Origin: CAUZIR01 sp034421295
GTDB taxonomy: Bacteria > Chloroflexota > Dehalococcoidia > Lucifugimonadales > UBA2962
DNA length: 26,514 nucleotides
Reading direction: 5' to 3'
Assembly (NCBI GenBank): GCA_034421295.1
Contig: DAOUKM010000014.1
Span: 1-26,514 of the forward strand
Shown: positions 16,501 to 23,666 of the stretch, piece after piece
How positions within the stretch are numbered: position 1 is the first letter of the stretch
Layout of the letters: each line of letters opens with the position of its first letter
Made by a program: the position numbers and the translations under genes
Notes under the pieces: generated by a model
The model's database searches: none
What the model was told of the DNA's origin: nothing
What the model saw: only the letters and a program-made list of their open reading frames with translations

Positions 16501-17453
16501 GTTATCGCCGCGGGCTCGCTGACAGCGGCGGGAGCCTCTACCTGCTGCGACATCGCCCAGAACCCGCCCAGAGTCCGACCGACGTAGCTGGCGCTTTCAC
16601 TGAAGAGGATAAGCCCGTCTTCGCCGATCGGGACCTGGTAGCAGAGGATCCCCTCCCACAGTCCACCGGGATCGAGCCACACGTAGGCATGGCCTGGCGA
16701 CCCGGGGCAGGCGCCAGTCGGATCGTCAGCCCTGATTATCCTCCCGGAGGAGGCTACGAGCCCGAACTCCTCGGAATCCAGACCGTAAGGGCTCTCCCTG
16801 CCGTCGACCCGTATGCGGACGGCGACGAACCTGTACCCCTCGTCTGGAGGGGTATCTCCCGGACCCCATCCTCCGATTGTGGTCGAGGCGGCGATGCTGG
16901 AGGACAGGACGGTGATGGCCGCGTCGCCGTACATTGCGGTCTCGTATATCGGCACGGGGCTGGCGCGCGTTCCGGACGTGGTCATCGGACCGGCCGCTAT
17001 CTTCTCCAGCAAGCGCTCGCGGACCTGTTCGGCCGTCTCCCCGGTATTATCGGCGATCGTGCGGATGACGAGTGTCGCCTGCGCGTTCTCGATCTTGCTA
17101 TCGATAATCGCCATGCGAGACGCCTCTTCGAGCCTGGAGAGGAGGAGGGCGAAGGTTCCTTCCCAGGCGGCGGTCTCAGGCGGCGGTGAGTCGAGGCCCT
17201 GTTCCTGTACCGGGGGGGAAGGGTCGTCGGCGCGAGCCGCGATTAGCTCGTCCACCAGCCGAATCAGTGCATCGATGTGGTGGTCATCTAGGAAGCCCCT
17301 GTTCTGGGCTTCCAGGAGCGCAGCCCTCAGAGTGCCTGAAGGGTTGGACCCTGTAGGTCCTCCCTGGGCGCCTGCGTCGTCTGCAGAGGTAAGCGCGAAG
17401 CTAAAGGCTATCGCCAAGAGCGCTGACACCGACAGCAGAGTGGCCTTCATCAT
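13584..17453 (-). CDS. Secreted protein with seven tandem DUF4352-like domains
   Basis: A 1289-aa exported protein. It opens with a signal peptide (hydrophobic 6-22, cleavage probably after the AGA near 30), then a helical region to about 150. Seven tandem immunoglobulin-like units follow, at roughly 16990-16550, 16490-16100, 16040-15645, 15590-15175, 15120-14715, 14660-14150 and 14090-13590. Each begins with a PVPxGE-type strand, has a (Y/D)xG(L/V)(V/I)T(S/P)SG centre, and ends with CFxVP...GFWA. Almost every unit has two cysteines (one mid-domain, one in xCFxVP), suggesting one disulfide each. This matches the DUF4352 (TRF2-like Ig) pattern. The sixth unit contains an inserted copy of a neighbouring unit's end. 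The start is ATG-ATG at 17453/17450, with no good ribosome binding site; it lies 82 bases after the VWA lipoprotein gene and is probably co-transcribed. A surface or adhesion role is inferred. Confidence 0.85.
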   Translation of the reverse strand: MMKATLLSVSALLAIAFSFALTSADDAGAQGGPTGSNPSGTLRAALLEAQNRGFLDDHHIDALIRLVDELIAARADDPSPPVQEQGLDSPPPETAAWEGTFALLLSRLEEASRMAIIDSKIENAQATLVIRTIADNTGETAEQVRERLLEKIAAGPMTTSGTRASPVPIYETAMYGDAAITVLSSSIAASTTIGGWGPGDTPPDEGYRFVAVRIRVDGRESPYGLDSEEFGLVASSGRIIRADDPTGACPGSPGHAYVWLDPGGLWEGILCYQVPIGEDGLILFSESASYVGRTLGGFWAMSQQVEAPAAVSEPAAITEGYGSVASPVPAGQSARVPDGLAFTVLSHGDWHVPSRQGHKYITVRLRIEGVSGDYGLYGDVLTVYDWELGLVTTSGRIIDGASHGCPDLPLQPYRVFEGGWVESDRCFEIPTEERAVFFFYRSYRSIGVWQISADGPPPASIETPRGIGDEYGARRSPVPLGEGGRTSGGLAVTVLSAGASPDPDLLRLRLRAEYFGQESGPVDVEGSDFGIVTASGLVLSEEYCDQYSYWLEMSVFRGGWQEGDICFRVPAEEVDPTLFYMPLTSDYFPDGPRASEGVLGFWATTPDPVPPPESQTPRAISADFGTLSGPVPAGETALAPDGVAITAVGALTDARLLGLPGTEATTPVVVRVRLESFDADPFSVREVSAGDFGVAGASGMLDEQETRLECPWGADELDTQLFPGAKRNGSLCFGVPIGEMEGLSIYYWPDGADEPLGFWAVPAGPRATGAPSISRTLGTLRNPVPLGQKAVGPGGVAVTVLATNVNVIMHDRPADEGNRYVTLRVRVENLTGVDGAIEGSFRDFGLVTHPGEVIYVVDFYHVYECGSIQDELDGVLPGSGAVEGNLCFQVPVDQGEGISLFYAPAGSIQGYWSLSADAPPHAALSQGTRISEGRGSRANPLPMGEKGTARDGHAITVVSVDMDADQRKYRTYSHYEPGPAPPGMKYAVARVRIHQEEGIGLLYAPGGSMQGYWFQVPIEEEAIPDDAWHLADWDDYGVITPSGQVFLHQHEWPCPYTRYSIYRNVMLPGTYSEGDLCFVVPEDETGMTLFYRPDDRALGFWTVGEPGSAPPPPTTLPPAVSDSYGSRQAPVPLGETALASNAIAVRVAGKLDHDKILEDSDEYFPGPDYGNKLAVYGVKISNLGDHDPHQPVTVTHSDFALLTSPSGSVTSPMSFYGCAATYNSPVISIHRFPDQLAEAVLFTDTRIETVLCFQIPIGETVQGIIYRDYREDTEEAEAELGFWAVSRDD

Positions 17454-17535
17454 ATGGTGGGTTCGTCACCCAGGGAGCAACTTCCGCTCCAGCCTACTGC
17501 AGTTGACGATACAGGTCGCTCAGGTTGGCCGACGA

Positions 17536-18804
17536 TCATTGGGAGAGGAATTCCAGTTCCTGCTGTACCAGGGACACCACCAGGTCATCGAGCCTTTCCA
17601 CAGTGTACTGGCTCACACTGTAGGAGGTGGTTCCCTCCTCACCGTAGACTATGAATATGAAGCGTCCCATGGTGTGCTGGGATATCTGTCGGAATATGTA
17701 CTCGCCCTGCTCATCGAGCCCGCTGGAGGCTATGGAAAATACCTTCAGGCCCCGGCGGTGGGCTTCGAGCATCACGTCCGCGTAGCTGTGGTCATCGCCG
17801 TAGTCCAGGTGTGGCGGGGCGTCGGCTATCAGGAAGATCAACCGTATCGCGTCTTCGAGTCGCCAGTCGGGCTCGTGAACCGCCACACTGAACGCTTCGT
17901 TCAGGGACTCCGGGTAGTCGCCGCCCCCATCCGCTCTCACACCTCGAATGGTGTCAAGGAAGCGCTGAACATCATGGTCGAAGTCGTATACGCGGGTCAC
18001 GAATTCGTCCCCCCTGTCCCGATAGGCCACCATCCCGAAGCGCAGGTCAGGCCGGGACGGCAGGTCGCTGATTCGCGACGATATCGACAGTAGAGTGTCC
18101 TTTATCTGGTCGATCTCATCCGCCATGCTGCCGGTGGAGTCGAGCAGGAACAGTACATCCAGTGCTACGCCGTCGGAATGGGACTGGTCCAGGTCGAGAG
18201 TTACCGTCCATCCACTTTCCTCGCTCTCCTCGCCGCGGGGGAACTCGACCTGATGGCTGATTCCATCCCTTTCCACATCCAGCAGGAAGGACTCGGCCCC
18301 CTCGCTGTCGGCAAAGGCCAGGGGGAAGAAGAGGGTCTGGCCATTGGCGTAGGTCCGTCCCTCAAAGAGGGGGGACTGGCCGTCGGAAACCCGAACCCGT
18401 GCGTTGGGAACCGGACGGCTGTCCGAATCGACTACCGTGATTACGTACCGCTCCGAGACGTCCACGTCATGGACGGGTGGCCCCGAGTACTGGTCCCGAT
18501 ACTGCAGGTATTCGCCCCAGCGCTCGTTGTCGTTTACCTCCCCGGCGGAGAGGCGCGCCGACTGGCCCTGGCTCCTATCCGACGAGGTCTCCGACTCGAC
18601 CTCGATCCTCTCCACCTCGACCTCGACGATCGTCTCGACCTCGACGGGTACCTCGACTTCCTTGACCACCTCGATCTCGACGACTTTCTCTTCTACCACC
18701 GGCACCTCGACGATCGTCTCCACGATCCTCGGTTCGTTCGCGCAGGCCGCTGCGAGTAACGCCATTGCCACGGAGAGGACGAAATACATCACCTGTCTTC
18801 TCAT
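17536..18804 (-). CDS. VWA-domain lipoprotein with Val/Glu-rich stalk
   Basis: A 422-aa exported lipoprotein. The signal peptide ends in lipobox LAAAC with C21 as the lipidation site. Residues 27-72 are an almost pure alternating Val/Ile-Glu stretch with occasional Lys/Pro, a spacer style I associate with Chloroflexota lipoproteins. A beta-rich domain follows at about 115-205, then a von Willebrand factor A domain from about 215 to the C-terminus. The VWA domain has a complete MIDAS start DSTGS (222-226) and the later ADAPPH segment where the MIDAS aspartate is expected, so metal-dependent binding to a protein partner is plausible. The ATG at 18804 has the strong ribosome binding site AGAGGGGGAAGC. 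It is the first gene of a likely two-gene operon with the seven-domain DUF4352 protein, which may be its partner. Confidence 0.9.
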   Translation of the reverse strand: MRRQVMYFVLSVAMALLAAACANEPRIVETIVEVPVVEEKVVEIEVVKEVEVPVEVETIVEVEVERIEVESETSSDRSQGQSARLSAGEVNDNERWGEYLQYRDQYSGPPVHDVDVSERYVITVVDSDSRPVPNARVRVSDGQSPLFEGRTYANGQTLFFPLAFADSEGAESFLLDVERDGISHQVEFPRGEESEESGWTVTLDLDQSHSDGVALDVLFLLDSTGSMADEIDQIKDTLLSISSRISDLPSRPDLRFGMVAYRDRGDEFVTRVYDFDHDVQRFLDTIRGVRADGGGDYPESLNEAFSVAVHEPDWRLEDAIRLIFLIADAPPHLDYGDDHSYADVMLEAHRRGLKVFSIASSGLDEQGEYIFRQISQHTMGRFIFIVYGEEGTTSYSVSQYTVERLDDLVVSLVQQELEFLSQ

Positions 18805-19484
18805 GTGCTTCCCCCTCTGGCAGCTGTGCCATCGCAGTCTTCAGTTCTGACGGTGACCGGCTCCGGGCCGCATGCGGACCCCGGAAGACTCATGCCGTTA
18901 AGACGTGCGGCGGCGGGACTTTGTTCCACCTGCTTCAGAGTCCAAACGACCCGCCCTCACATCTGGTTCGGCCGGAACTTCATTCGCGCGGCGTGTGTGC
19001 CCTGCAGCCGGCACCTTTGGCGGTCGCTGCGCCCGGGCCACCACCGCCTCCGTCTGGCAGTTGTGGCCGCCGGACGGCCAGCGCATGGCGTCAATTGCAC
19101 AAAGGACTAAGTGTCTGGAATGAGGAGTACGGGGAACCGGTCCCCCCGTTTGAAGGTGCTGAGCACCGGGGGACGATTGCCCCCTTTTCGCAGAAGTCAC
19201 CCTGTCCAAGCTTGCATCAACAGACGAATTGGAGCGGTAGCATAATCCTTACGAGCACACATGCAGGGAAGGATGCTCTCCGCCGCGGGAACGGGGCTGG
19301 AGACCCCCGACAGTGGGGGAGCGGTCGGGCTGGTCTTCTTCAGGCAGGTACCATTGCCGGGAGGCTCCTTGGAACTGTGGGGTACCGGGTGGAGACTTCT
19401 GGACCAGGTCGATGTACGTGCGGGCCACCATGTTTTTCTTCGATGTCCGGCCGGTCGCCGGTCGCGGCGAAATCGTGACACGGA
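18805..19484. other. Gene-poor interval between divergent units
   Basis: No convincing gene. A plus-strand frame running through 18765-19478 is rich in Pro, Ser and Cys and has no motif. On the minus strand, about 19312-19275 encodes SGVSSPVPAAESIL, which resembles the first strand of a DUF4352 unit, so it may be a worn relic of a gene like the seven-domain one next door. The promoter of the VWA operon should lie at about 18830-18950, but I cannot identify it. Confidence 0.35.
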
Positions 19485-19700
19485 CTAAAGCAACTGTCTT
19501 GAGAGTCAAAATCAATGGCCGAGTAGTGCCGGAGTCCTGGCGCGCGGAGCGCGCCAGGGAGAGCGATGTTTGAGCATGGAGTTGAGGATAATCAGCAGCT
19601 TGCGCATGCAGGCTGTGAGGGCCAGTTTCTTCGGTTTGCCAGCGGCAACAAGCCGCTGGTAGAAGTCCCGGATGGCGGGGTTGTAGCGACTGCCAAGGAA
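19485..19700 (-). mobile_element. IS110-family transposase remnant (C-terminal end)
   Basis: On the minus strand from 19700 the frame reads FLGSRYNPAIRDFYQRL, then AAGKPKKLALTACMRKLL and LNSMLKHRSPW, the characteristic C-terminal end of IS110-family transposases (the Transposase_20 domain). A stop lies immediately before it (TAA at 19701-19703), so the rest of the transposase is gone. Beyond it, the sequence at about 19510-19485 (TTTTGACTCTCAAGACAGTTGC) resembles the terminal region that commonly follows IS110 transposase genes. A perfect hairpin (19536-19558) sits at the transposase 3' end. Confidence 0.75.
19536..19558. repeat. Perfect 10-bp-stem hairpin in the IS110 remnant
   Basis: CCTGGCGCGC and GCGCGCCAGG flank a three-base GGA loop. 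There is no T tract on either side, so it is not a standard intrinsic terminator. It may be a structural element of the IS110 end. Confidence 0.7.
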
Positions 19701-19718
19701 TTAATCCGCATTCGGTCC

Positions 19719-22265
19719 ATGGACTGCAAAAGGCTCTCTGCAGCCCTTGCCATGCTGGGCGTCTCGGGTCTTTTGCTCGGATCATCGATCTGTGGCCCCG
19801 CCGACCTCTCTGATTTCTACGCCGCTCGCTGGTACAACAGCGAAGCCCAGCTCACAGCTCACTGGACACCTGATGGCTCACACATCGTGTTTGGGCACGC
19901 GGGAAGAATCTACGTGGTCGACGTAAACGGCTCGAAGCTCCGGACTCTATCAGGCTCGTTTGAACCGGCTAATCTTTTCAGTGAAACCACCGAATTAGAC
20001 TTCTCGCCCTCGGTTTCGCCCGACGGTTCCACAGTGGTCTACACCACCCTCAGGTACGCGAGAGGCGACATTACCGACCACACCTACGAGATTGCCTCAC
20101 AGGCGATCCACGACACCGATCGACGGAGACTCACGAAAAACGACTGGCATGACGTTAGCCCGGCCTGGTCACCAGATGGATCGCGAATAGCGTTCGTTTC
20201 TTTCCGAGGGAATGGTCCACGCATCTACACGATTGCACCGGATGGCTCGGACGAGCGAAGTGTCGCTCTGTCAGTCAGGGCGGCTCGAGCCGATCCCCCT
20301 TCGTGGTCGCCCGATGGCAGTCGTCTGGCATTCGTAGGAGCTGAGGGCGAGGATGTATCGCTCGACTGGGTCGACACTTACTATAGCGACGAGTCCAAAC
20401 GGGTCACCGCAACCGTCAAGCGTACGATCTATCGGGAGGCCGTGTATACCGTTCGCCCAGATGGATCGGACTTGAGAAAGCTCGCTTGGTCCAAAGGACC
20501 TGAGGCATTCCCCAGAACTCGAATGGGAGTGAGCGACATCTCATCTCCTGAAGAGGCTGTCAGATCCTTCCGTTGGTCGCCGGACGGGAAGCGAATTGCA
20601 TTCGTAGCCAGTTACTACGGTGAGCGAGACGGCATTTACGTTGCAAACCTAGATGGTTCTGATGTCCGGCAAATCTTTGACCTCACGACCATTACAGGCA
20701 CCAAACAGAACACGCTCGGCTGGATAATCGATTTCGCATGGTCGCGCGACGGCTCCCTGATCAGTTTCGAAGCCGGAGGTCGCACCACCTACGTCTACCG
20801 CGGCCTTAGACGCCCCGTGGCCAGCGTATACACAATCGCTTCGGATGGCTCCGATCTCCGTCTCCTGATTAGCAGGGCCGACCTTAGAACCTACCTGAAA
20901 TGGCCGGACAGGCTTGAGGGAACTGGCCCCGAACGAATTGTCAGATATACAGACAGCACCGGGCCCAACGCCGAACCAGAGATTAGGGGATGGATACTGT
21001 CGACCGTACCCTGGGGTGAGAAAGATGAGCAGGTGCTGACCAAGATCTCTGGCGGCCGACTGGTTGCCGCAAATCCCCCTCAGTTGGCGGCCGCAGATTT
21101 CCCACGATCTGGCACCCCTGAAGACAAGACGCCATGCTCCGATGACGACATAGTGTTTGACGCCGACAAACGCCCGGGGCTTGTAGATGACTGCAATACG
21201 CTCTTGGATATAAAGGACAAGCTGTCCGGCGATGCAGTTCTCAACTGGTCCATGGAGTTCCCAATCTACGAGTGGCAAGGAATTGAGGTCAGCAACCGTT
21301 CGTCCCGCGTCACAAGCATCTACATGGGCCCTAATGTCTTGGTGGGTCCCAAGGTGCAGCTCACCGGAACGATCCCTCCAGAGATTGGCGAACTCACGAA
21401 TCTTATTCAACTGCTCCTGGGGGGAAATGCACTTGGCGGCAGCATCACTCGTGAGTTAGGCAGCCTAACTGACCTGCATAGCCTGAACCTGAGTGGCAAT
21501 AGCCTCGACGATGCAATTCCACCCGAGCTGGGCAACCTGTCCAGACTGAGAACCCTGGACCTGAGTGGCAATAGCCTCGACGGTGCGATTCCTCCCGAGT
21601 TGGGCAACCTGTCCAATCTGGAGGCTCTGGACCTGAGTGGCAACAACCTTGACGGTGCGATTCCTCCCGAGCTGGGCAACCTGTCCAATCTGGTGGTTCT
21701 GGACCTGAGTGGCAACAACCTTGACGGGGCGATTCCACCCGAGCTGGGCAACCTGTCCAATCTGGAGGTTCTGGATCTGAGTGGCAACGACCTTGACGGG
21801 GCGATTCCTCTCGAATTGAGCAGGTTGGACGAACTGAGACAACTTAATCTTGGCGATAACCCACTGCAAGGCCAGATACCGCCCGAGCTGGGCGACCTAA
21901 AGAAGCTCAGACGGTTGACAATAGACCTGACACGGGTGACCGGTCGCATACCGCCGGAACTAGGCAAACTCTATGAATTGAGGGAATTGCACTTGCAGGG
22001 CAGCAGCGACAGCAAAGGGAGTTTGAGCGGGCCCATTCCCAGTGAATTATCGGAGCTCTCGAAACTAAGAAAACTGAGTCTTGAACATAACCGATTGGAG
22101 GGAACTATTCCTCCGGAAACAGGCGATCTGGTTGGAGCGGTTGAGGACGGCTATAGCAAGGGCCTGTTCTATGTGAATCTCAGCGGCAACCTGCTGACCG
22201 GGTGTGTTCCGACAGAACTACAGTCCGTCCGAAATATTCACGTCGATCTGCCTTTCTGCGAGTAA
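19719..22265 (+). CDS. Exported PD40 (TolB-type) propeller fused to plant-type leucine-rich repeats
   Basis: An 848-aa protein. An N-terminal signal peptide (hydrophobic 9-24, Cys25) is followed by six PD40 blades, recognised by (W/V)(S/T)xDGS/K motifs at about residues 49, 99, 150, 196, 286 and 341. Together they should form a six-bladed propeller like TolB. After a linker, a cap with C473 and C492 and the segment VLNWSMEFPI...WQGIEV precede LRRs from about 545 to 830, consensus L-x-x-L-x-x-LDLSGNxLDGAIPPELGNLS, closing with GCVP...PFC. The ATG at 19719 is chosen because the longer frame from 19566 runs antisense through the IS110 remnant and its first 51 residues are not protein-like. There is no clear ribosome binding site. 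A binding function at the cell surface is likely; the ligand is unknown. I have not seen this domain pairing as a standard architecture. Confidence 0.85.
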   Translation: MDCKRLSAALAMLGVSGLLLGSSICGPADLSDFYAARWYNSEAQLTAHWTPDGSHIVFGHAGRIYVVDVNGSKLRTLSGSFEPANLFSETTELDFSPSVSPDGSTVVYTTLRYARGDITDHTYEIASQAIHDTDRRRLTKNDWHDVSPAWSPDGSRIAFVSFRGNGPRIYTIAPDGSDERSVALSVRAARADPPSWSPDGSRLAFVGAEGEDVSLDWVDTYYSDESKRVTATVKRTIYREAVYTVRPDGSDLRKLAWSKGPEAFPRTRMGVSDISSPEEAVRSFRWSPDGKRIAFVASYYGERDGIYVANLDGSDVRQIFDLTTITGTKQNTLGWIIDFAWSRDGSLISFEAGGRTTYVYRGLRRPVASVYTIASDGSDLRLLISRADLRTYLKWPDRLEGTGPERIVRYTDSTGPNAEPEIRGWILSTVPWGEKDEQVLTKISGGRLVAANPPQLAAADFPRSGTPEDKTPCSDDDIVFDADKRPGLVDDCNTLLDIKDKLSGDAVLNWSMEFPIYEWQGIEVSNRSSRVTSIYMGPNVLVGPKVQLTGTIPPEIGELTNLIQLLLGGNALGGSITRELGSLTDLHSLNLSGNSLDDAIPPELGNLSRLRTLDLSGNSLDGAIPPELGNLSNLEALDLSGNNLDGAIPPELGNLSNLVVLDLSGNNLDGAIPPELGNLSNLEVLDLSGNDLDGAIPLELSRLDELRQLNLGDNPLQGQIPPELGDLKKLRRLTIDLTRVTGRIPPELGKLYELRELHLQGSSDSKGSLSGPIPSELSELSKLRKLSLEHNRLEGTIPPETGDLVGAVEDGYSKGLFYVNLSGNLLTGCVPTELQSVRNIHVDLPFCE
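21489..21848 (+). repeat. 72-bp tandem repeat (five units) inside the LRR gene
   Basis: CTGAGTGGCAA recurs at 21489, 21561, 21633, 21705 and 21777, an exact 72-base period equal to one 24-residue LRR. The central units differ at only a few positions, which indicates recent duplication or gene conversion. Flanking LRRs are more divergent. Confidence 0.9.
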
Positions 22266-22284
22266 GCCGCACCTCTCCCAGAAT

Positions 22285-22645
22285 TGACCTGCCCCCCATC
22301 CTGGTCCAACCCGAGAGTTAGTAGGCTGGGCCAGTGAGCCTGCCCCATTTTCTCTACTAGGCGGAATGATCTCCAGGCGAGCACCGGGATCAGAAGGATG
22401 GCGAAGAAGGCTTGTCGAAGTGAGCTGTTCTTGGAAAGCGAACAGGCCTCTCCGCCTTAACCGGGCGTCGACGAACCGCTCTCCACCAGTTCATCATGGG
22501 GTCCATGGTCCAGCAGACTAAAACGATACGACGTATTGAAAGGTTCTACATTCAGTCACCAACAGCCCACACAGTCACCAATACTCCACATTTTCGGCTT
22601 TTTCGGCTTTAGGTGACTGAAGATAGAACCAATCGATACCCCTTC
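22285..22645 (+). repeat. Dispersed MITE-like repeat, copy D
   Basis: The left end at 22285 reads TGACCTGCCCCCC, followed by ATCCTGGTCC and GTTAGTAGGCTGG. The core (CGTATTGAAAGGTTCTAC, then TTCAGTCACC and CAGCCCACA) is at about 22532-22570. An inner inverted repeat pairs 22542-22560 with 22612-22630 (17 of 19 bases), which would fold into a long hairpin. As in copy C, the sequence TTTTCGGCTTTAGG follows the core, so C and D form a second subfamily. The right terminal repeat is degraded; a weak candidate lies at about 22690-22712. Confidence 0.72.
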
Positions 22646-22763
22646 TGACTGCGATCACACTAGTTCTCGCCTGCTGCGCGACTCCGGGTGTGGATCCGGC
22701 AGGCAGGGTAAATGCGCTTACTACAGCCCCGCCCAGTCACCGTACTGTTGAACACAGTTCCTT

Positions 22764-23006
22764 CTATCCGGCTGTCCCATCCAGAGTGCCAACGGCCTCG
22801 ACGAACGACGAAGTCAGAAAGCCCTGGCACATCGAAGACACAGGGCTCGTCAGAACAAGGCTGAACTCATCATCCACCTCGACCGACACACTCGCTTCCT
22901 CCGAAATCACCTCAACCGGGCTCCGAGCCAGTCCCAACCGGACCGCGGCGCTGGCTGCGGGTCCGTGGAAGTCGGGTTCATTCCAGAACCAATGTCCTCG
23001 TTGCGC
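22764..23006 (-). other. Unassigned open frame without a start codon
   Basis: This is an 80-residue open frame bounded by stops (TAA at 23007-23009, TAG at 22764-22766). Its sequence is protein-like (RSPVEVISEEASVSVEVDD, then EFSLVLTSP), but the only Met is late, near residue 54. I do not recognise it. It may be a decayed gene end just downstream of higA, or chance. The remainder of 22646-23039 holds nothing else I can support. Confidence 0.25.
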
Positions 23007-23039
23007 TTATGCTGGAAGCCCTAGCGTCGCGGGCAATGC

Positions 23040-23336
23040 CTACGCCATGGGCAGTGGCTGGTATCGCTCGACCTGTATCCTGTCCTCGCCCTTACGCGCT
23101 TGCGCCAGGTCGTAAGAGATCTGCCGGCGCAGCCAGAAGTCCGCGCTGGACCATCCAGCCTTTTCGAGGCGAATGGCCATATCGGGCGAAATTGCAGCGT
23201 GTCCGTTCAAGACCCGTGAAAGCGTGTGTCGAGCAACACCCAAAACCGACGCCGCCTCAGTGACACTCAGACCAAGGGGCTGCAGGCAGTTTTCCCTGAT
23301 GCTGCGGCCAGGATGAGGTGGATTCTTCATGGTCAT
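23040..23336 (-). CDS. higA: HigA-type antitoxin (XRE-family HTH)
   Basis: A 98-aa protein that should neutralise the neighbouring HigB toxin and repress the operon by binding its promoter. It has the HigA signature: HPGRSIRE near residues 8-15, the HTH with LSVTEAASVLGV and RHTLSRVLNG at about 23-45, AISPDMAIRLEKA, and DFWLRRQ at 67-73. The length is typical for the family. The start is ATG at 23336, preceded on the minus strand by GAAGGGAAGAG about seven bases away. It follows higB with a 16-base gap, the usual toxin-first order of higBA. The C-terminus runs slightly past the conserved domain without any odd feature. Confidence 0.93.
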   Translation of the reverse strand: MTMKNPPHPGRSIRENCLQPLGLSVTEAASVLGVARHTLSRVLNGHAAISPDMAIRLEKAGWSSADFWLRRQISYDLAQARKGEDRIQVERYQPLPMA

Positions 23337-23352
23337 GGTCTCTTCCCTTCTA

Positions 23353-23631
23353 CTAGTGATAGTCGACTAGGTCGACATCGTGCGCGTCGCCATCCTCAAA
23401 TTGGAAGGTGATCCGCCAGTTGCCTGAAATCGAAATGCTCCATAGCCCCCTCCGGTGACCTCTCAGGGGATGTAGTCTGTACCCAGGCATATCAACATCG
23501 CTCGGCTTGCTGGCAGCATCAAGGTCCGCAAGTGCGAGAGTGATCCGATCCATCAGGTCGGCACCTATCCTGCTGGGGTCGTCTCGCTCATAGAGCCTCC
23601 TCAGTCCTCGATGACGAAACGACCTGATCAC
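23353..23631 (-). CDS. higB: HigB-type toxin (RelE-like mRNA interferase)
   Basis: A 92-aa RelE-superfamily toxin expected to cleave mRNA on the ribosome. Family landmarks are MIRSFRHRGLRRLYE at the start, the central PGYRLHPLRGHRRGLWSI at about residues 49-66, SGNWRITFQF at about 69-78, and a C-terminal VDLVDYH. The conserved basic and aromatic residues (K/R in HPLRG, W and R in NWRITF) are present, so the toxin looks intact. The start is GTG at 23631; a consensus promoter lies only six bases upstream, so the mRNA is probably leaderless. It is co-transcribed with higA. Confidence 0.93.
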   Translation of the reverse strand: MIRSFRHRGLRRLYERDDPSRIGADLMDRITLALADLDAASKPSDVDMPGYRLHPLRGHRRGLWSISISGNWRITFQFEDGDAHDVDLVDYH

Positions 23632-23637
23632 AAGTGG

Positions 23638-23666
23638 ATTATACCGTGTACCGGTACGCTTATCAA
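23638..23666 (-). promoter_or_regulatory. higBA promoter with palindromic operator
   Basis: On the minus strand, TTGATA (23666-23661) and TATAAT (23643-23638) are separated by exactly 17 bases, close to the sigma-70 consensus. The spacer contains the perfect palindrome GTACCGGTAC (23648-23657), a likely HigA operator. Transcription should begin at about 23631, at the GTG start of higB. Confidence 0.8.

Noticed and set aside
16813..18093. 426-codon open frame on the plus strand
   Set aside because: It runs antisense across the start of the DUF4352 gene and the end of the VWA gene, both with clear domains; its own product has no motif and is an artefact of high G+C.
18765..19478. 237-codon plus-strand frame
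   Set aside because: Pro/Ser/Gly-rich, overlaps the VWA start region and IS110 remnant edge, no motif.
19566..19718. N-terminal extension of the PD40-LRR protein
   Set aside because: Those codons are the complement of an IS110 transposase C-terminus; the signal peptide begins at the ATG at 19719.
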